A DNA stretch of 64,000 bases from an uncultured SAR116 cluster alpha proteobacterium (GTDB taxonomy: Bacteria; Pseudomonadota; Alphaproteobacteria; Puniceispirillales; Marisalimonadaceae): contig CACMTN010000001.1 of the NCBI GenBank assembly GCA_902616615.1, positions 62,001-126,000 of the forward strand. Direction: 5' to 3'. A model generated the notes under the pieces. It worked only from the letters and a program-made list of their open reading frames with translations. It was not told the DNA's origin and did not search any database. A program made the position numbers and the translations under genes. Position 1 is the stretch's first letter. Each line of letters begins with the position of its first letter. Below are positions 37,317 to 45,139 of the stretch, one piece after another.

Positions 37317-38435
37317 GTGAACAGACAAATTTATTTAGACTATAATGCAACCGTGCCCTTATTGCAGGAAGTTAAAAAATCCATAATCAATTGTATGGAT
37401 GTTGGCCCACTAAATGCGTCTTCAATTCATTACTATGGTAGAAAAGGCAAAGATATAATTGAGGATGCTAGGACACATATTGGTAAATTAATTAATACAA
37501 ATAAGAATAATATAGTTTTTACTAGTTCAGCAACTGAAGCCATTAATCTGCTATTTAGTAATTTTGAAACAATTGTTGTAAGTTCTATTGAACATATGGC
37601 AGTATTGTCTTCATCTAGAGGTGATCATATAATTCCTGTTAACCATGATGGCATTGTGGATTTGAATTTTCTTGAATTATACCTAGAGAAATTAGTTAAA
37701 CATAATAAAAATACTTTAGTCTCCGTAATGTGGGTTAATAATGAAACGGGTGTAATACAGCCAATTGAAGACGTTGTTAAAATTGCTAAAAAATATGAGT
37801 GTTTTGTTCATTGTGATGCTGCACAAGCTCTTGGTAAAATAAAAGTAAATCTTTCAGAAATAGAACTGGATTTTTTAACAATCTCAGGTCACAAAATTGG
37901 TGCACCTACCGGAATAGGAGTTTTAGTTTATAATGATAGTGTGAATTTAAAACCACAAATTCTAGGTGGTGGACAGGAAAAAGGAATGAGAGCAGGAACA
38001 GAAAACATTCTTGGAATTAGAGGGTTTGGAGAGGCAGCTAAAATAATGACTAACAAACTTGATAATGATAGTACTCAAGTGAAATATTTAAGAGATTATC
38101 TTATAAATAAAATAAAGATATTAACTCCTGAAACTATAATTTTTGGAGAAAATGCAAATAGAGTTGCAAATACAATATTAATGGCTCTACCTTCTGTACC
38201 TGGAGATTTAGCATTAATGAAATTAGACTTGGATTACTTTTCAGTAAGTTCTGGTTCTGCTTGTAGCTCTGGTAAAATTTCAAAAAGTCATGTCGTTAGT
38301 GCAATGGGATATGAAAAACTTGCCTACAATTCTGTAAGATTATCCTTTCCTCCAAATGATATAGTTCTAAATTCAGAAAACTTGATAACCATTCAAGAAT
38401 TAGATAGATTAGCTCAATGTTGGTCAAATTTGTAA
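37317..38435 (+). CDS. cysteine desulfurase (IscS/NifS-like)
   Basis: PLP enzyme that takes sulfur from cysteine for Fe-S clusters and tRNA thiolation. 372 aa with HCDAAQALGKI, the PLP lysine in ISGHKIGAPTGIG, and the mobile-loop catalytic Cys in SGSACSSG. The start is GTG at 37317, followed by the canonical NRQIYLDYNATVPL. Its location just before ferredoxin and mnmA fits sulfur delivery to MnmA and to Fe-S assembly. No iscU or suf genes are in the window. Confidence 0.93.
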   Translation: MNRQIYLDYNATVPLLQEVKKSIINCMDVGPLNASSIHYYGRKGKDIIEDARTHIGKLINTNKNNIVFTSSATEAINLLFSNFETIVVSSIEHMAVLSSSRGDHIIPVNHDGIVDLNFLELYLEKLVKHNKNTLVSVMWVNNETGVIQPIEDVVKIAKKYECFVHCDAAQALGKIKVNLSEIELDFLTISGHKIGAPTGIGVLVYNDSVNLKPQILGGGQEKGMRAGTENILGIRGFGEAAKIMTNKLDNDSTQVKYLRDYLINKIKILTPETIIFGENANRVANTILMALPSVPGDLALMKLDLDYFSVSSGSACSSGKISKSHVVSAMGYEKLAYNSVRLSFPPNDIVLNSENLITIQELDRLAQCWSNL

Positions 38436-38462
38436 GTTAAATATTATGATATGGAGTGAAAT

Positions 38463-38774
38463 GTGCCCAGACTTGTATTTGTTAATTCAGATGGCAATGA
38501 AAAATCTATAGAAGCAGAAAACGGCTTATCTTTGATGGAAGTAGCTAGGGACAACGATTTAGGTATTGAAGGGACTTGTGGAGGATCAATTTCTTGTTGT
38601 ACATGTCATGTTATAATAGATAAAGAATGGTTTAAGATAGTTGGAGGTCCTAATCCAGATGAAGAAGATATGCTTGATTTAGCTGATGGATTACAGCCAA
38701 CTTCCCGATTAGGTTGTCAAATTGAAGTAACTGATAAGCTTGACGGTCTAAGAGTTTCAATACCTGAAGAGTAA
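38463..38774 (+). CDS. fdx: 2Fe-2S ferredoxin (adrenodoxin type)
   Basis: 103 aa electron carrier for Fe-S assembly or for P450-type partners. The cluster ligands are visible as CGGSISCCTCH (Cys near 39, 45, 48) and a fourth in RLGCQIEV, the adrenodoxin/ISC ferredoxin spacing, though the loop has an extra Cys (SCCTC). The start codon is GTG at 38463, with GGAG just upstream. It lies 6 bp before mnmA. Confidence 0.93.
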   Translation: MPRLVFVNSDGNEKSIEAENGLSLMEVARDNDLGIEGTCGGSISCCTCHVIIDKEWFKIVGGPNPDEEDMLDLADGLQPTSRLGCQIEVTDKLDGLRVSIPEE

Positions 38775-38779
38775 GGTTA

Positions 38780-39970
38780 ATGATAAATATTAACCATGTT
38801 ATTAAAGAAATGGATTTAGAAGGTAATCCATCTAATCATCGAGTGGTTGTAGCAATGTCAGGGGGTGTGGACTCTTCTGTAACGGCCGCATTGCTAGTTG
38901 AAGCAGGTTATGACGTAGTTGGATTAACAATGCAACTATATGATTATGGTAAAACTCTTCAAAAAAAAGGTGCATGTTGTGCGGGTTCGGATATCAATGA
39001 CGCTAGATTAGTTTCAAGTAAACTTGGAATTCCTCATTATGTGCTAAATTATGAAAGCCTTTTCCAAGATCAAGTTATGAATGACTTCGCTGATTCATAC
39101 CTAAGAGGTGAAACACCGATACCATGTGTAAGATGTAATCAGACAGTGAAATTTACAGATATGTTTGATAGAGCAAAAAAATTGGGTGCAAGTGCTCTGG
39201 CTACTGGACATTACATTAGAAGAAAAAAAAGATTTGGTATAACAAGTTTATACACAGGGTTAGATCCTATTAAAGATCAATCTTATTTTTTATTTGCTAC
39301 AACCAAAAAACAACTTGATTTTGTCAGGTTTCCTCTTGGTTCATTGACAAAAGACGAGACTAGGTCTGTCGCTAAACGTCATGAACTTAATGTGGCAGAC
39401 AAACCTGACAGTCAAGATATTTGTTTTGTTCCTGAAGGAAAATATGCAGATGTCGTAAGAAAATTAAGACCAGGAAGCGTCGATAAAGGTTATATTATTG
39501 ATGTAAATGGCAATGTTTTAGGAATGCATAGCGGTATAATTGATTTCACTATTGGTCAAAGAAAAGGGATTGGTATTGGCGGTAGAAAAGGAGTTGATGA
39601 TAATGACAGTATCTTATATGTAATAGCTCTTGATACAAAAAAAAATAATGTGATAGTTGGTCCTAGAGAGTTTTTATCGTGCAATAAAATCAAAATATCA
39701 GATTGCAACTGGATAATTGATCTACCACAAGAGTCAGAATTTAATGTTTTAGTTAAATTAAGAAATTCATCTCAACCAGTAATTGGTAAAATTAAAATTA
39801 ATTTTGAGAATAACTTTGCATATTTACTATTTGATCAACCTCAATTTGGAGTTTCTACTGGTCAGGCTGCTGTTTTTTATAACATTAAAGAAAGTTCACA
39901 TGTCTTGGGTGGTGGCTGGATAGCCGAAGCCCCAAATAAGTTAGCTGATAATAATCTTAAAAATGTATAA
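38780..39970 (+). CDS. mnmA: tRNA-specific 2-thiouridylase
   Basis: Adds the s2 group to U34 of tRNAs for Lys, Glu and Gln. 396 aa: PP-loop AMSGGVDSSVTAALL near residue 30, catalytic Cys in PIPCVRCN and the second in SQDICFVPEGKY, plus GQRKGIGIGG and the C-terminal beta-barrel with GQAAVFY. It overlaps the next gene by 8 bp. It should receive sulfur from the desulfurase two genes upstream. Confidence 0.96.
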   Translation: MININHVIKEMDLEGNPSNHRVVVAMSGGVDSSVTAALLVEAGYDVVGLTMQLYDYGKTLQKKGACCAGSDINDARLVSSKLGIPHYVLNYESLFQDQVMNDFADSYLRGETPIPCVRCNQTVKFTDMFDRAKKLGASALATGHYIRRKKRFGITSLYTGLDPIKDQSYFLFATTKKQLDFVRFPLGSLTKDETRSVAKRHELNVADKPDSQDICFVPEGKYADVVRKLRPGSVDKGYIIDVNGNVLGMHSGIIDFTIGQRKGIGIGGRKGVDDNDSILYVIALDTKKNNVIVGPREFLSCNKIKISDCNWIIDLPQESEFNVLVKLRNSSQPVIGKIKINFENNFAYLLFDQPQFGVSTGQAAVFYNIKESSHVLGGGWIAEAPNKLADNNLKNV

Positions 39971-40613
39971 ATTAGATCATATTGTGTTTGGTGCCTATAC
40001 TTTAGAAGAGGGAACAGAATTTGTTGAAAATATACTACAAGCTAATCTAAGTGATATTGGATATCACAAGGATATGGGAACCCACAATAGAGTTATAAGA
40101 ATTAGCGACCAAGTCTATTTAGAAGTAGTAGCAATTGATCCACAAATCAGAAATTTAAAAAATAAAAAATGGTTTAATTTGGATAACCCTAAATTACAGT
40201 ATAAATTAAAGAAATCACCACAAATCATTAGTTATGTAATTGAAAATAACGATTTAAAAATACCTAAATATTATGATCCATTTTTTGATGCTTCGCGTGA
40301 CAATTATAGATGGCAGTTTGCAATGCCAACTTGCAAAAAAAATATTTTGCAAAGTGAAATTGTAGAGTCAGGTATAATACCGAGTCTAATTTCTTGGAAA
40401 AGTGAGAAACCAATATATCAAATGAAAAAAAATCAATTCGAACTAATTAGCTTTGAAATTAGCTTTTCTAAAACACAAAAATACTTTAATAATATTTTAA
40501 GATCATTTGGAGAAATTGAGAATGTTTCAGTTTCATCGACAATTCAAGAAAACTCTTCAAACTTTAAATTAAAACTTAGAGATAATTTAAGAAACATTGT
40601 TGTTTCACTATAA
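39963..40613 (+). CDS. VOC/glyoxalase-like domain protein
   Basis: 216 aa starting YKLDHIVFGAYTLEEGTEFV with EVVAIDP further on, the pattern of the Glyoxalase_3 (PF13468) family in the vicinal-oxygen-chelate fold. The N-terminal His and the Glu could be metal ligands. The enzymatic role is unknown. It overlaps mnmA by 8 bp and is the last gene before tRNA-Met and the mobile element. Confidence 0.75.
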   Translation: MYKLDHIVFGAYTLEEGTEFVENILQANLSDIGYHKDMGTHNRVIRISDQVYLEVVAIDPQIRNLKNKKWFNLDNPKLQYKLKKSPQIISYVIENNDLKIPKYYDPFFDASRDNYRWQFAMPTCKKNILQSEIVESGIIPSLISWKSEKPIYQMKKNQFELISFEISFSKTQKYFNNILRSFGEIENVSVSSTIQENSSNFKLKLRDNLRNIVVSL

Positions 40614-40678
40614 TTTCAATTTAAGGATGTAATTGCTTGACTAGAAAATAATTTATATTTAGTAAATATTTAATCGTT

Positions 40679-40755
40679 GGCGGAGTAGCTCAGCTGGTTA
40701 GAGCACCGGAATCATAATCCGGGTGTCGGGGGTTCAAGTCCCTCCTCCGCTACCA
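40679..40755 (+). tRNA. tRNA-Met (anticodon CAT), elongator type
   Basis: 77 nt with an encoded CCA (40753-40755). The acceptor stem GGCGGAG pairs with CTCCGCT (first pair G-U), the D-arm is AGCTCAGCTGGTTAGAGC, the anticodon stem CCGGA/TCCGG encloses the loop ATCATAA, and the T-arm reads GGGGTTCAAGTCCC. It resembles the elongator tRNA-Met of alphaproteobacteria; a lysidine-type Ile-CAT tRNA is less likely. It serves as the attachment site of the mobile element and is left intact. Confidence 0.95.
40708..40755 (+). repeat. attL core (within tRNA-Met)
   Basis: 48 bases from the anticodon stem through CCA, identical to 51088-51135. The base before (C versus G) and the base after (A versus T) differ, so these are the exact limits of identity. 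Confidence 0.92.
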
Positions 40756-40807
40756 AAAAACCTAATAAAAACAATGACTTAGGTAATTTGGTAAAAAATC
40801 AAATTGA

Positions 40808-40826
40808 CATTGACACACATTGACAC
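40808..40826 (+). promoter_or_regulatory. putative integrase arm-type sites, left end
   Basis: Two direct copies of CATTGACAC at 40808-40816 and 40818-40826. The same 9-mer occurs twice just inside the right end (51020-51041). Paired repeats at both ends of a tyrosine-integrase element suggest arm-type binding sites. They lie immediately upstream of the integrase ATG and could also autoregulate it. Confidence 0.6.
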
Positions 40827-40839
40827 TAATTTTGTATCA

Positions 40840-42018
40840 ATGTCACAAACTCAAGCTAGAACACAAACAGAGAGTATTTTTAGAGGTTTATCAATCTTTA
40901 AGAGTGTTCGTTCACCCAAATATCATTGTCGAATCTATGTTGGTAATAATAAACACATAGTAAAATCAACAGGTGAAACAAGTAAGATTGAGGCAAGAAA
41001 AGTTGCTATGGAACTTTTCCATGATTTGCAAAATAAAAAACGTATTGGAGTTCCAGATAATCAAACATTCAAATTTTTTTCCAATAAATTAATAGAACAA
41101 GAATTATTAAAAAAAAGTAAAAGGTTAGGGTCTGATACTAAGTCATACATTCTTAGAGATGAATATGGGTTAGATGCATACTTTGGCGATACAAATATTA
41201 AACAAATTACAACACACGATATAAGATTATATTTGGAAAAATTAGATAAGTCTTCTTCCAAACCATTGGCACACTCAACTAAAAGTAAATATCTTATAGC
41301 CATAAAAAAGGTCTTTAGAATTGCATATGAGATGACAATTATTGATAAGATACCATTACTTCCAAAATTAGACTCAAGGTTAAAAGATAATCCAAGACCA
41401 TCATTTAATGAAAAAGAGTACAAAAAATTATTAAAGGTGACTCGTGAAGAAGTTGAAAAGGGTGTAAAGGTGAGGGGGATACCTCTTACAATGGAACATT
41501 ATTATTTCATAGTGTTTATGGTTCATACTTTTTTAAGGCCTATTGAGTCAGAAATTTTTTCAATCAAACATAAAGATATAAAGGTTATTAAAGAAAAGCC
41601 TGAAAGATTAGAAATTCAAGTGATGGGTAAAACTGGCTATAGACAAGTTTCATCATTATCTTATGCAGTAGATTTTTATGAAAAACTTTGTGAATTAAAT
41701 AAAGGTCATACTGAAGATGATTTTGTATTTTTTCCAGATTATAAGAATAGAAGAACAGCCCTAAGAAATTTTAATAGACAATTTGGTTATCTGTTAGACC
41801 AGAGCAATTTAAGAACAGATTCATTTGGAACAAGAAGAACACCTTATGGACTTCGTCATTATTCATTACAAACAAGATTAAGAATGAGCAAAGGAAAAGT
41901 TAATATATATTGGTTGGCCAAAAATGCAGGTACATCAGTTGAACAACTAGAAAGATTTTATCTTAAAAATATGGAATTGAATGATGAGATTGTCCAAAAT
42001 CTACAAACATTTGGTTAA
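40840..42018 (+). CDS. int: tyrosine-type site-specific integrase
   Basis: Catalyses integration and excision at tRNA-Met. 392 aa from ATG 40840; a TTG at 40804 would add 12 residues across the arm-site repeats and is less likely. The N-terminal part (KYHCRIYVGNNKHIVKSTGE) resembles an AP2-like arm-binding domain, the middle is a helical core-binding domain, and the catalytic domain has the first Arg in TFLRPIESEI, GLRHYS (box II Arg-His) and the tyrosine in QLERFYLKNM. It is placed at the tRNA-proximal end as expected. Confidence 0.92.
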   Translation: MSQTQARTQTESIFRGLSIFKSVRSPKYHCRIYVGNNKHIVKSTGETSKIEARKVAMELFHDLQNKKRIGVPDNQTFKFFSNKLIEQELLKKSKRLGSDTKSYILRDEYGLDAYFGDTNIKQITTHDIRLYLEKLDKSSSKPLAHSTKSKYLIAIKKVFRIAYEMTIIDKIPLLPKLDSRLKDNPRPSFNEKEYKKLLKVTREEVEKGVKVRGIPLTMEHYYFIVFMVHTFLRPIESEIFSIKHKDIKVIKEKPERLEIQVMGKTGYRQVSSLSYAVDFYEKLCELNKGHTEDDFVFFPDYKNRRTALRNFNRQFGYLLDQSNLRTDSFGTRRTPYGLRHYSLQTRLRMSKGKVNIYWLAKNAGTSVEQLERFYLKNMELNDEIVQNLQTFG

Positions 42019-42273
42019 TTATCTATATAACAACCCTCTATGTTCATATTCCTCTATACTCTTAAATTCTTCACATCTATGAGTTCGAGCTTGATATTCT
42101 GGGTCATGTTTATATAAATTATCTGCAATCTCTATTGCTCTTTCTTTACATGCTTGTCTTGAAGAATAAGGGCCTCTCGTATCCATAAACTCTATACAAT
42201 ACTGGTTCTCAGTTGGTTTTCCCCATAAACAGGCAAGTACAAATGTTTCAAATAACATATTATTATGCACCAT
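42019..42273 (-). CDS. small hypothetical Cys-containing protein
   Basis: 84 aa (or 79 from the Met at residue 6), convergent with the integrase, with no gap. Four or five cysteines are spread through it (ACLWG, QYCIEF, QACKERA, HRCEEF), suggesting disulfides after export; the start LFETFVLACLWG is only weakly signal-like. No family recognised. Confidence 0.55.
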   Translation of the reverse strand: MVHNNMLFETFVLACLWGKPTENQYCIEFMDTRGPYSSRQACKERAIEIADNLYKHDPEYQARTHRCEEFKSIEEYEHRGLLYR

Positions 42274-42327
42274 AAAGTTTCAGTTAATTAATCATTCAAA
42301 AAGAATGTGTTGTAATTATGAACAGCC

Positions 42328-42343
42328 GTTTCCTATAGGAAAC
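42328..42343. repeat. 16-bp perfect palindrome
   Basis: GTTTCCTATAGGAAAC is fully self-complementary. It lies 55 bp upstream of the small minus-strand gene that ends at 42019. It could be a dimeric repressor operator or part of a terminator structure. Confidence 0.5.
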
Positions 42344-42354
42344 ACTTGAGAAGT

Positions 42355-42384
42355 AAAAAAGGGTATATCTCTACACCCTTTTTT
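42355..42384. terminator. bidirectional intrinsic terminator candidate
   Basis: The stem AAAAAAGGGT / ACCCTTTTTT (10 bp) has a 10-nt loop and is followed by T-runs on both strands. It would terminate transcripts entering from either side, including a minus-strand RNA from the 42.6-43.06 kb structured region. Confidence 0.65.
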
Positions 42385-42590
42385 TTACCCCAATGACAAA
42401 ACCAGAAAGAAATTTATGGCTGCAGAACTATATTCAAATGGAGATTAAAAATAAAACTGCAACCTAATACTATTTATAATTTTGTAGATGCAAAATAATT
42501 TAATTTTTTTTGCTTTTTTGCCAATCCGGTATGTACAACTTGTATAAATAGTAATGAAGAATGTAGATGTTCTTTTAATGTTAGATAGAC

Positions 42591-43059
42591 TTGAGTAGGT
42601 CGGTTGTAATACTCCAAGAGCCTTGATGGAAGTTGAGGCCGAATTCCTTTGAGTTAACACAAAGGTGCAATTCCATACTTGAGTATTGTGAGTCAGTTTT
42701 ACATCAATACATTCCTAATCATTGAAAAATGTCTGCCCAGGCTAAAATGGCAGTAAATAATTATTAGAAAGACAAGGGACTAATCATACCCTTATTAGAT
42801 ATACAAGGTAATCACATCTGCAGTATATCTAAACCGAAGTTGAGTAGAGAAAGAGGTCTTAATGCATAATCCCAGAGATATGGTTTTGACTGAATGTGAA
42901 GCACAGGTTCTTCCCTCACAACTTAATTGATTCCAAAGGTGATACTATTGGTTAATTAAGTTTCTCTGATGTGATGTGTTCTTCTGGTTGCCAGACTCAA
43001 GTAATAGAAATTCATACTTAATCTACATGGTTAAGTATGTCTTTTAATTGCCTACTCAA
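42591..43059. ncRNA. candidate large structured RNA (strand unresolved)
   Basis: Gene-free and visibly less A+T-rich than its flanks. A closing helix pairs TTGAGTAGG (42591-42599) with CCTACTCAA (43051-43059), 9 bp perfect. Inside are perfect hairpins: 42646-42651/42660-42665; 42675-42678/42683-42686; 42733-42737/42749-42753; 42774-42778/42789-42793; 42796-42804/42823-42831 (9 bp); 42921-42928/42954-42961 (8 bp, with a nested CCAA/TTGG); 42983-42987/42991-42995; 43013-43021/43031-43039 (9 bp). Large ornate RNAs such as GOLLD and ROOL occur in phage and island settings; I cannot assign a class. It ends 22 bp before a small plus-strand gene, so a structured leader is the alternative. Confidence 0.6.
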
Positions 43060-43081
43060 ATAATTAAAACTGGAGAGAGAA

Positions 43082-43288
43082 ATGAAACAAATAACAAACA
43101 CTAGAATTGAATCAATAAAAGTTTTTTTAGAAGATATTAGAACTAGAGATAAGAATGATTGGTACACTAAAATTATTTTAGATGCAGGTATCCTAGAATA
43201 TTATCAAGAAAAATTAAGAAAAGAATATATCAAATTAGGTTTACACCCTTATCCACTTGAGTATTTGCAATCAAGAAAAGTTGTATAA
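43082..43288 (+). CDS. small hypothetical protein
   Basis: 68 aa, charged and helical (FLEDIRTRDKNDWYTKIILDAGILEYYQEKLRKEYIKLG in outline), no Cys, no signal peptide. The start ATG is preceded by GGAGAGAGAA, a good ribosome site. First gene of a short plus-strand run with the 219-aa protein and the RHH protein. No family recognised. Confidence 0.6.
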   Translation: MKQITNTRIESIKVFLEDIRTRDKNDWYTKIILDAGILEYYQEKLRKEYIKLGLHPYPLEYLQSRKVV

Positions 43289-43316
43289 ATAGTAGGGTAC
43301 TTATTAAGGATTTAAC

Positions 43317-43976
43317 ATGACTATAATACCTTTAGAATTTGGCCATAATGAAAAGTTAAAGAAAGAACAAAACAAAGTTCAATCTTATGAAATGGCGCTA
43401 AATCAGATTAACAATTCACAATCAAATTACACAGATTCAATTAATGCAAAAAATGACAAATATATTTTTGATGCCATGAAAAAAGTTAGTAAATCTGTAT
43501 CAGGAATTAATGAAGATTTAAGTAGAAGAAATGGTTCATTCTTTTTCAATAATCCATCATCCCATACAGCAGCACAGAAAAGTATCCGTGCTTTAACGGA
43601 TAAAGAAGATAATGAAAATGCAAATGATTATAAGAAAACTTTGTATGGTCAAAAATTAATAAAAAAATTTGGTAATCCAGATGAGTTGAAAGTAATGATG
43701 AACATTAAATCAAGACATGATACCAATGGTCAACTTGGTATCCGTCATAAAAAGATAAGAAACAAATTAATTGATAAATATAAAAATCGATTGCAAAAAC
43801 CAATAAAAATTCCAGAAGTGAAAGTCGAAAAGATAACACACCAAAAAGAAGAATTACTTTTAGGTGTAAAACCTCGTTGGAAAGGCAATAAAAGAACTTA
43901 TTTTAATAATTTAAATGAATCTTTACAGGTCAAAACAATGGGAAAATTTAATAAAGAGGAAATAATTTATGACTAA
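43317..43976 (+). CDS. hypothetical basic protein of the mobile element
   Basis: 219 aa, Lys/Asn-rich, predicted soluble with a low-complexity middle and a basic C-terminal half (KIRNKLIDKYKNRLQKPIKIPEVKVEKI). I do not recognise a domain. Its position between the putative structured RNA and an RHH DNA-binding protein, with an 8-bp overlap to the latter, would suit a replication, mobilisation or packaging-hijack accessory protein, but no relaxase or replicase motif is visible. Confidence 0.6.
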   Translation: MTIIPLEFGHNEKLKKEQNKVQSYEMALNQINNSQSNYTDSINAKNDKYIFDAMKKVSKSVSGINEDLSRRNGSFFFNNPSSHTAAQKSIRALTDKEDNENANDYKKTLYGQKLIKKFGNPDELKVMMNIKSRHDTNGQLGIRHKKIRNKLIDKYKNRLQKPIKIPEVKVEKITHQKEELLLGVKPRWKGNKRTYFNNLNESLQVKTMGKFNKEEIIYD

Positions 43977-44139
43977 GCAATTACATTTTCATGCACCTAA
44001 AGAAATTGTAGAAAAATTTCAAACCATTACTGAAAAAGAAGATAGGTCACAATCGTATCTTTTACGAAACATTGTTACTCAATTTGTACAAAATTATGAA
44101 AATAATAATGTCAGTACTCCTCTATCCGTGCAGAGGTAA
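43969..44139 (+). CDS. ribbon-helix-helix (CopG/Arc-like) DNA-binding protein
   Basis: 56 aa, overlapping the previous gene by 8 bp. It begins MTKQLHFHAPKEIVEKFQTI and continues with DRSQSYLLRNIVTQFVQNY: a short beta strand (QLHFHAP) followed by two helices, the RHH fold that dimerises on DNA. It may repress its own operon or act as a relaxosome/partition accessory factor. Its 3' end is part of an inverted repeat (44123-44152) that could be its operator. Confidence 0.65.
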   Translation: MTKQLHFHAPKEIVEKFQTITEKEDRSQSYLLRNIVTQFVQNYENNNVSTPLSVQR

Positions 44140-44152
44140 AATAGCACGGATA
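44123..44152. repeat. 9-bp inverted repeat overlapping the RHH gene end
   Basis: TATCCGTGC (44123-44131) and GCACGGATA (44144-44152) are perfectly complementary around a 12-nt loop. No T-run follows, so an operator or a DNA-processing site is more likely than a terminator. Confidence 0.55.
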
Positions 44153-44186
44153 ACTTTATGATTTACATCTTCCAAAACTATGAATC

Positions 44187-44232
44187 GGACAGAACATAAA
44201 AAAGGCTTAAAAAAGATATCTGTGTTCTGTCC
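44187..44232. repeat. 10-bp inverted repeat in intergenic region
   Basis: GGACAGAACA (44187-44196) and TGTTCTGTCC (44223-44232) are perfect complements 26 nt apart, in the 222-bp gap between convergent transcription units. The second arm is followed by CTTTTACTT. It may be a long-loop terminator, or part of an origin or transfer site together with the repeat at 44123-44152. Confidence 0.5.
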
Positions 44233-44361
44233 CTTTTACTTCCAAGTTTGAAATATATCGGTTCAAAAAATTGTCATACATTGGCGATTTATCGTTGGGT
44301 CATATATATACAAAAAGTATAAAAACGCCTATCAGTCGTGCTTAAACGAACCTGATTTATA

Positions 44362-44667
44362 TTAAAACCTAGTCTTTCTTGGAACATATTCTTTACAAAA
44401 TGTATTGAAGAGTTTGGTATATGCATCTACTTCTTTATAAAAATAATCTAACCACATAATACTCTCTTTATCATATGGCATATTAACAATTTCTTGGTCA
44501 GTCCTCTTTTTTCGTTTATGTAAAACTATGTTTTGATAACTACTTTCCGTTAAAATTTCTATTACTGCACAATGTTGTGATGTGAAACCTTGGTCAGTTT
44601 TAGGGTCGTTGGCATATGAACCAAAACTAATGAACATAAATGTAAGTGTTGTAATGAATAGTTTCAT
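44362..44667 (-). CDS. small secreted protein, paralogue A
   Basis: 101 aa: signal peptide at 1-19 (MKLFITTLTFMFISFGSYA), then a mature domain with two Cys (HCAVIEI and FCKEY) and the motif WLDYFYKEVDAYTKLFNTFCK. Clearly paralogous to the 89-aa protein at 45140-45409 (same signal peptide and C-terminal motif). Probably a periplasmic disulfide-bonded helical protein; function unknown. Confidence 0.7.
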   Translation of the reverse strand: MKLFITTLTFMFISFGSYANDPKTDQGFTSQHCAVIEILTESSYQNIVLHKRKKRTDQEIVNMPYDKESIMWLDYFYKEVDAYTKLFNTFCKEYVPRKTRF

Positions 44668-44741
44668 AATGACTCCTTTAAGTTTTACCTACTTAATGGA
44701 TTCAATACTTTATTATATAAACTATCAACTAAATGTTTTGT
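44614..44741. repeat. 128-bp direct duplication, copy 1
   Basis: Matches 45356-45483 over 128 bp with 4 differences. It covers the 5' end of paralogue A, its ribosome site, and the last 18 codons of the methyltransferase fusion gene. Confidence 0.9.
44685..44741 (-). pseudogene. 3' remnant of the methyltransferase fusion gene
   Basis: 57 bases encoding TKHLVDSLYNKVLNPLSR and a stop, equal to the end of the 45427-47568 protein except one Glu-to-Asp change. The fragment abuts the lipoprotein stop codon (44743) and has no start. It shows that a block carrying a small secreted-protein gene and the methyltransferase 3' end was duplicated, or that a second methyltransferase gene was lost. Confidence 0.85.
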
Positions 44742-44742
44742 T

Positions 44743-45060
44743 CTATCTGGTTCTATCACAGTTCTTTTTTGACATTATACCTTTTAAGTACATTTCTCTT
44801 TGATTTGCTGCATCTATTGCCTGATTAGCATTTTCATAAGTTGCCCAGATTCCGATTGGAAAAACAAGTAATCTTCCGGCATTATTCCAGTTTACTCCTT
44901 TTTCACTTTCCGCCTCTTTAATGAATTTGTCTAGTTCATCAACTTCATTTTGTAAACCTACACAAGACAGTTGTTCATCATTTGGTTGGATAATATCGAC
45001 AACATGAGGTGTTGCACATGATGTAAGAAATAGAAGACTAAAAACAAATATATATTTCAT
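44743..45060 (-). CDS. small lipoprotein
   Basis: 105 aa with a lipoprotein signal (YIFVFSLLFLTSCATP, lipobox LTSC, Cys at 15), a helical segment (LQNEVDELDKFIKEAESEK), then a short hydrophobic hairpin (GRLLVFPIGIWATYENANQAIDAANQRE) that resembles glycine-zipper-free membrane hairpins in small envelope lipoproteins. No family assigned. Its stop codon lies 2 bp from the duplicated methyltransferase tail. Confidence 0.7.
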   Translation of the reverse strand: MKYIFVFSLLFLTSCATPHVVDIIQPNDEQLSCVGLQNEVDELDKFIKEAESEKGVNWNNAGRLLVFPIGIWATYENANQAIDAANQREMYLKGIMSKKNCDRTR

Positions 45061-45139
45061 AAAATCATACTCCAGAGTAATGTTTCATAAACATCATACA
45101 ATATTTCTATTGTAATGTCTTTCTCCCAAAATAAATTAA

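Noticed and set aside
42445-42660. 71-codon open frame on the minus strand in the structured region
   Set aside because: Low-complexity translation, no ribosome site, and it overlaps the hairpin-rich stretch; better explained as non-coding.
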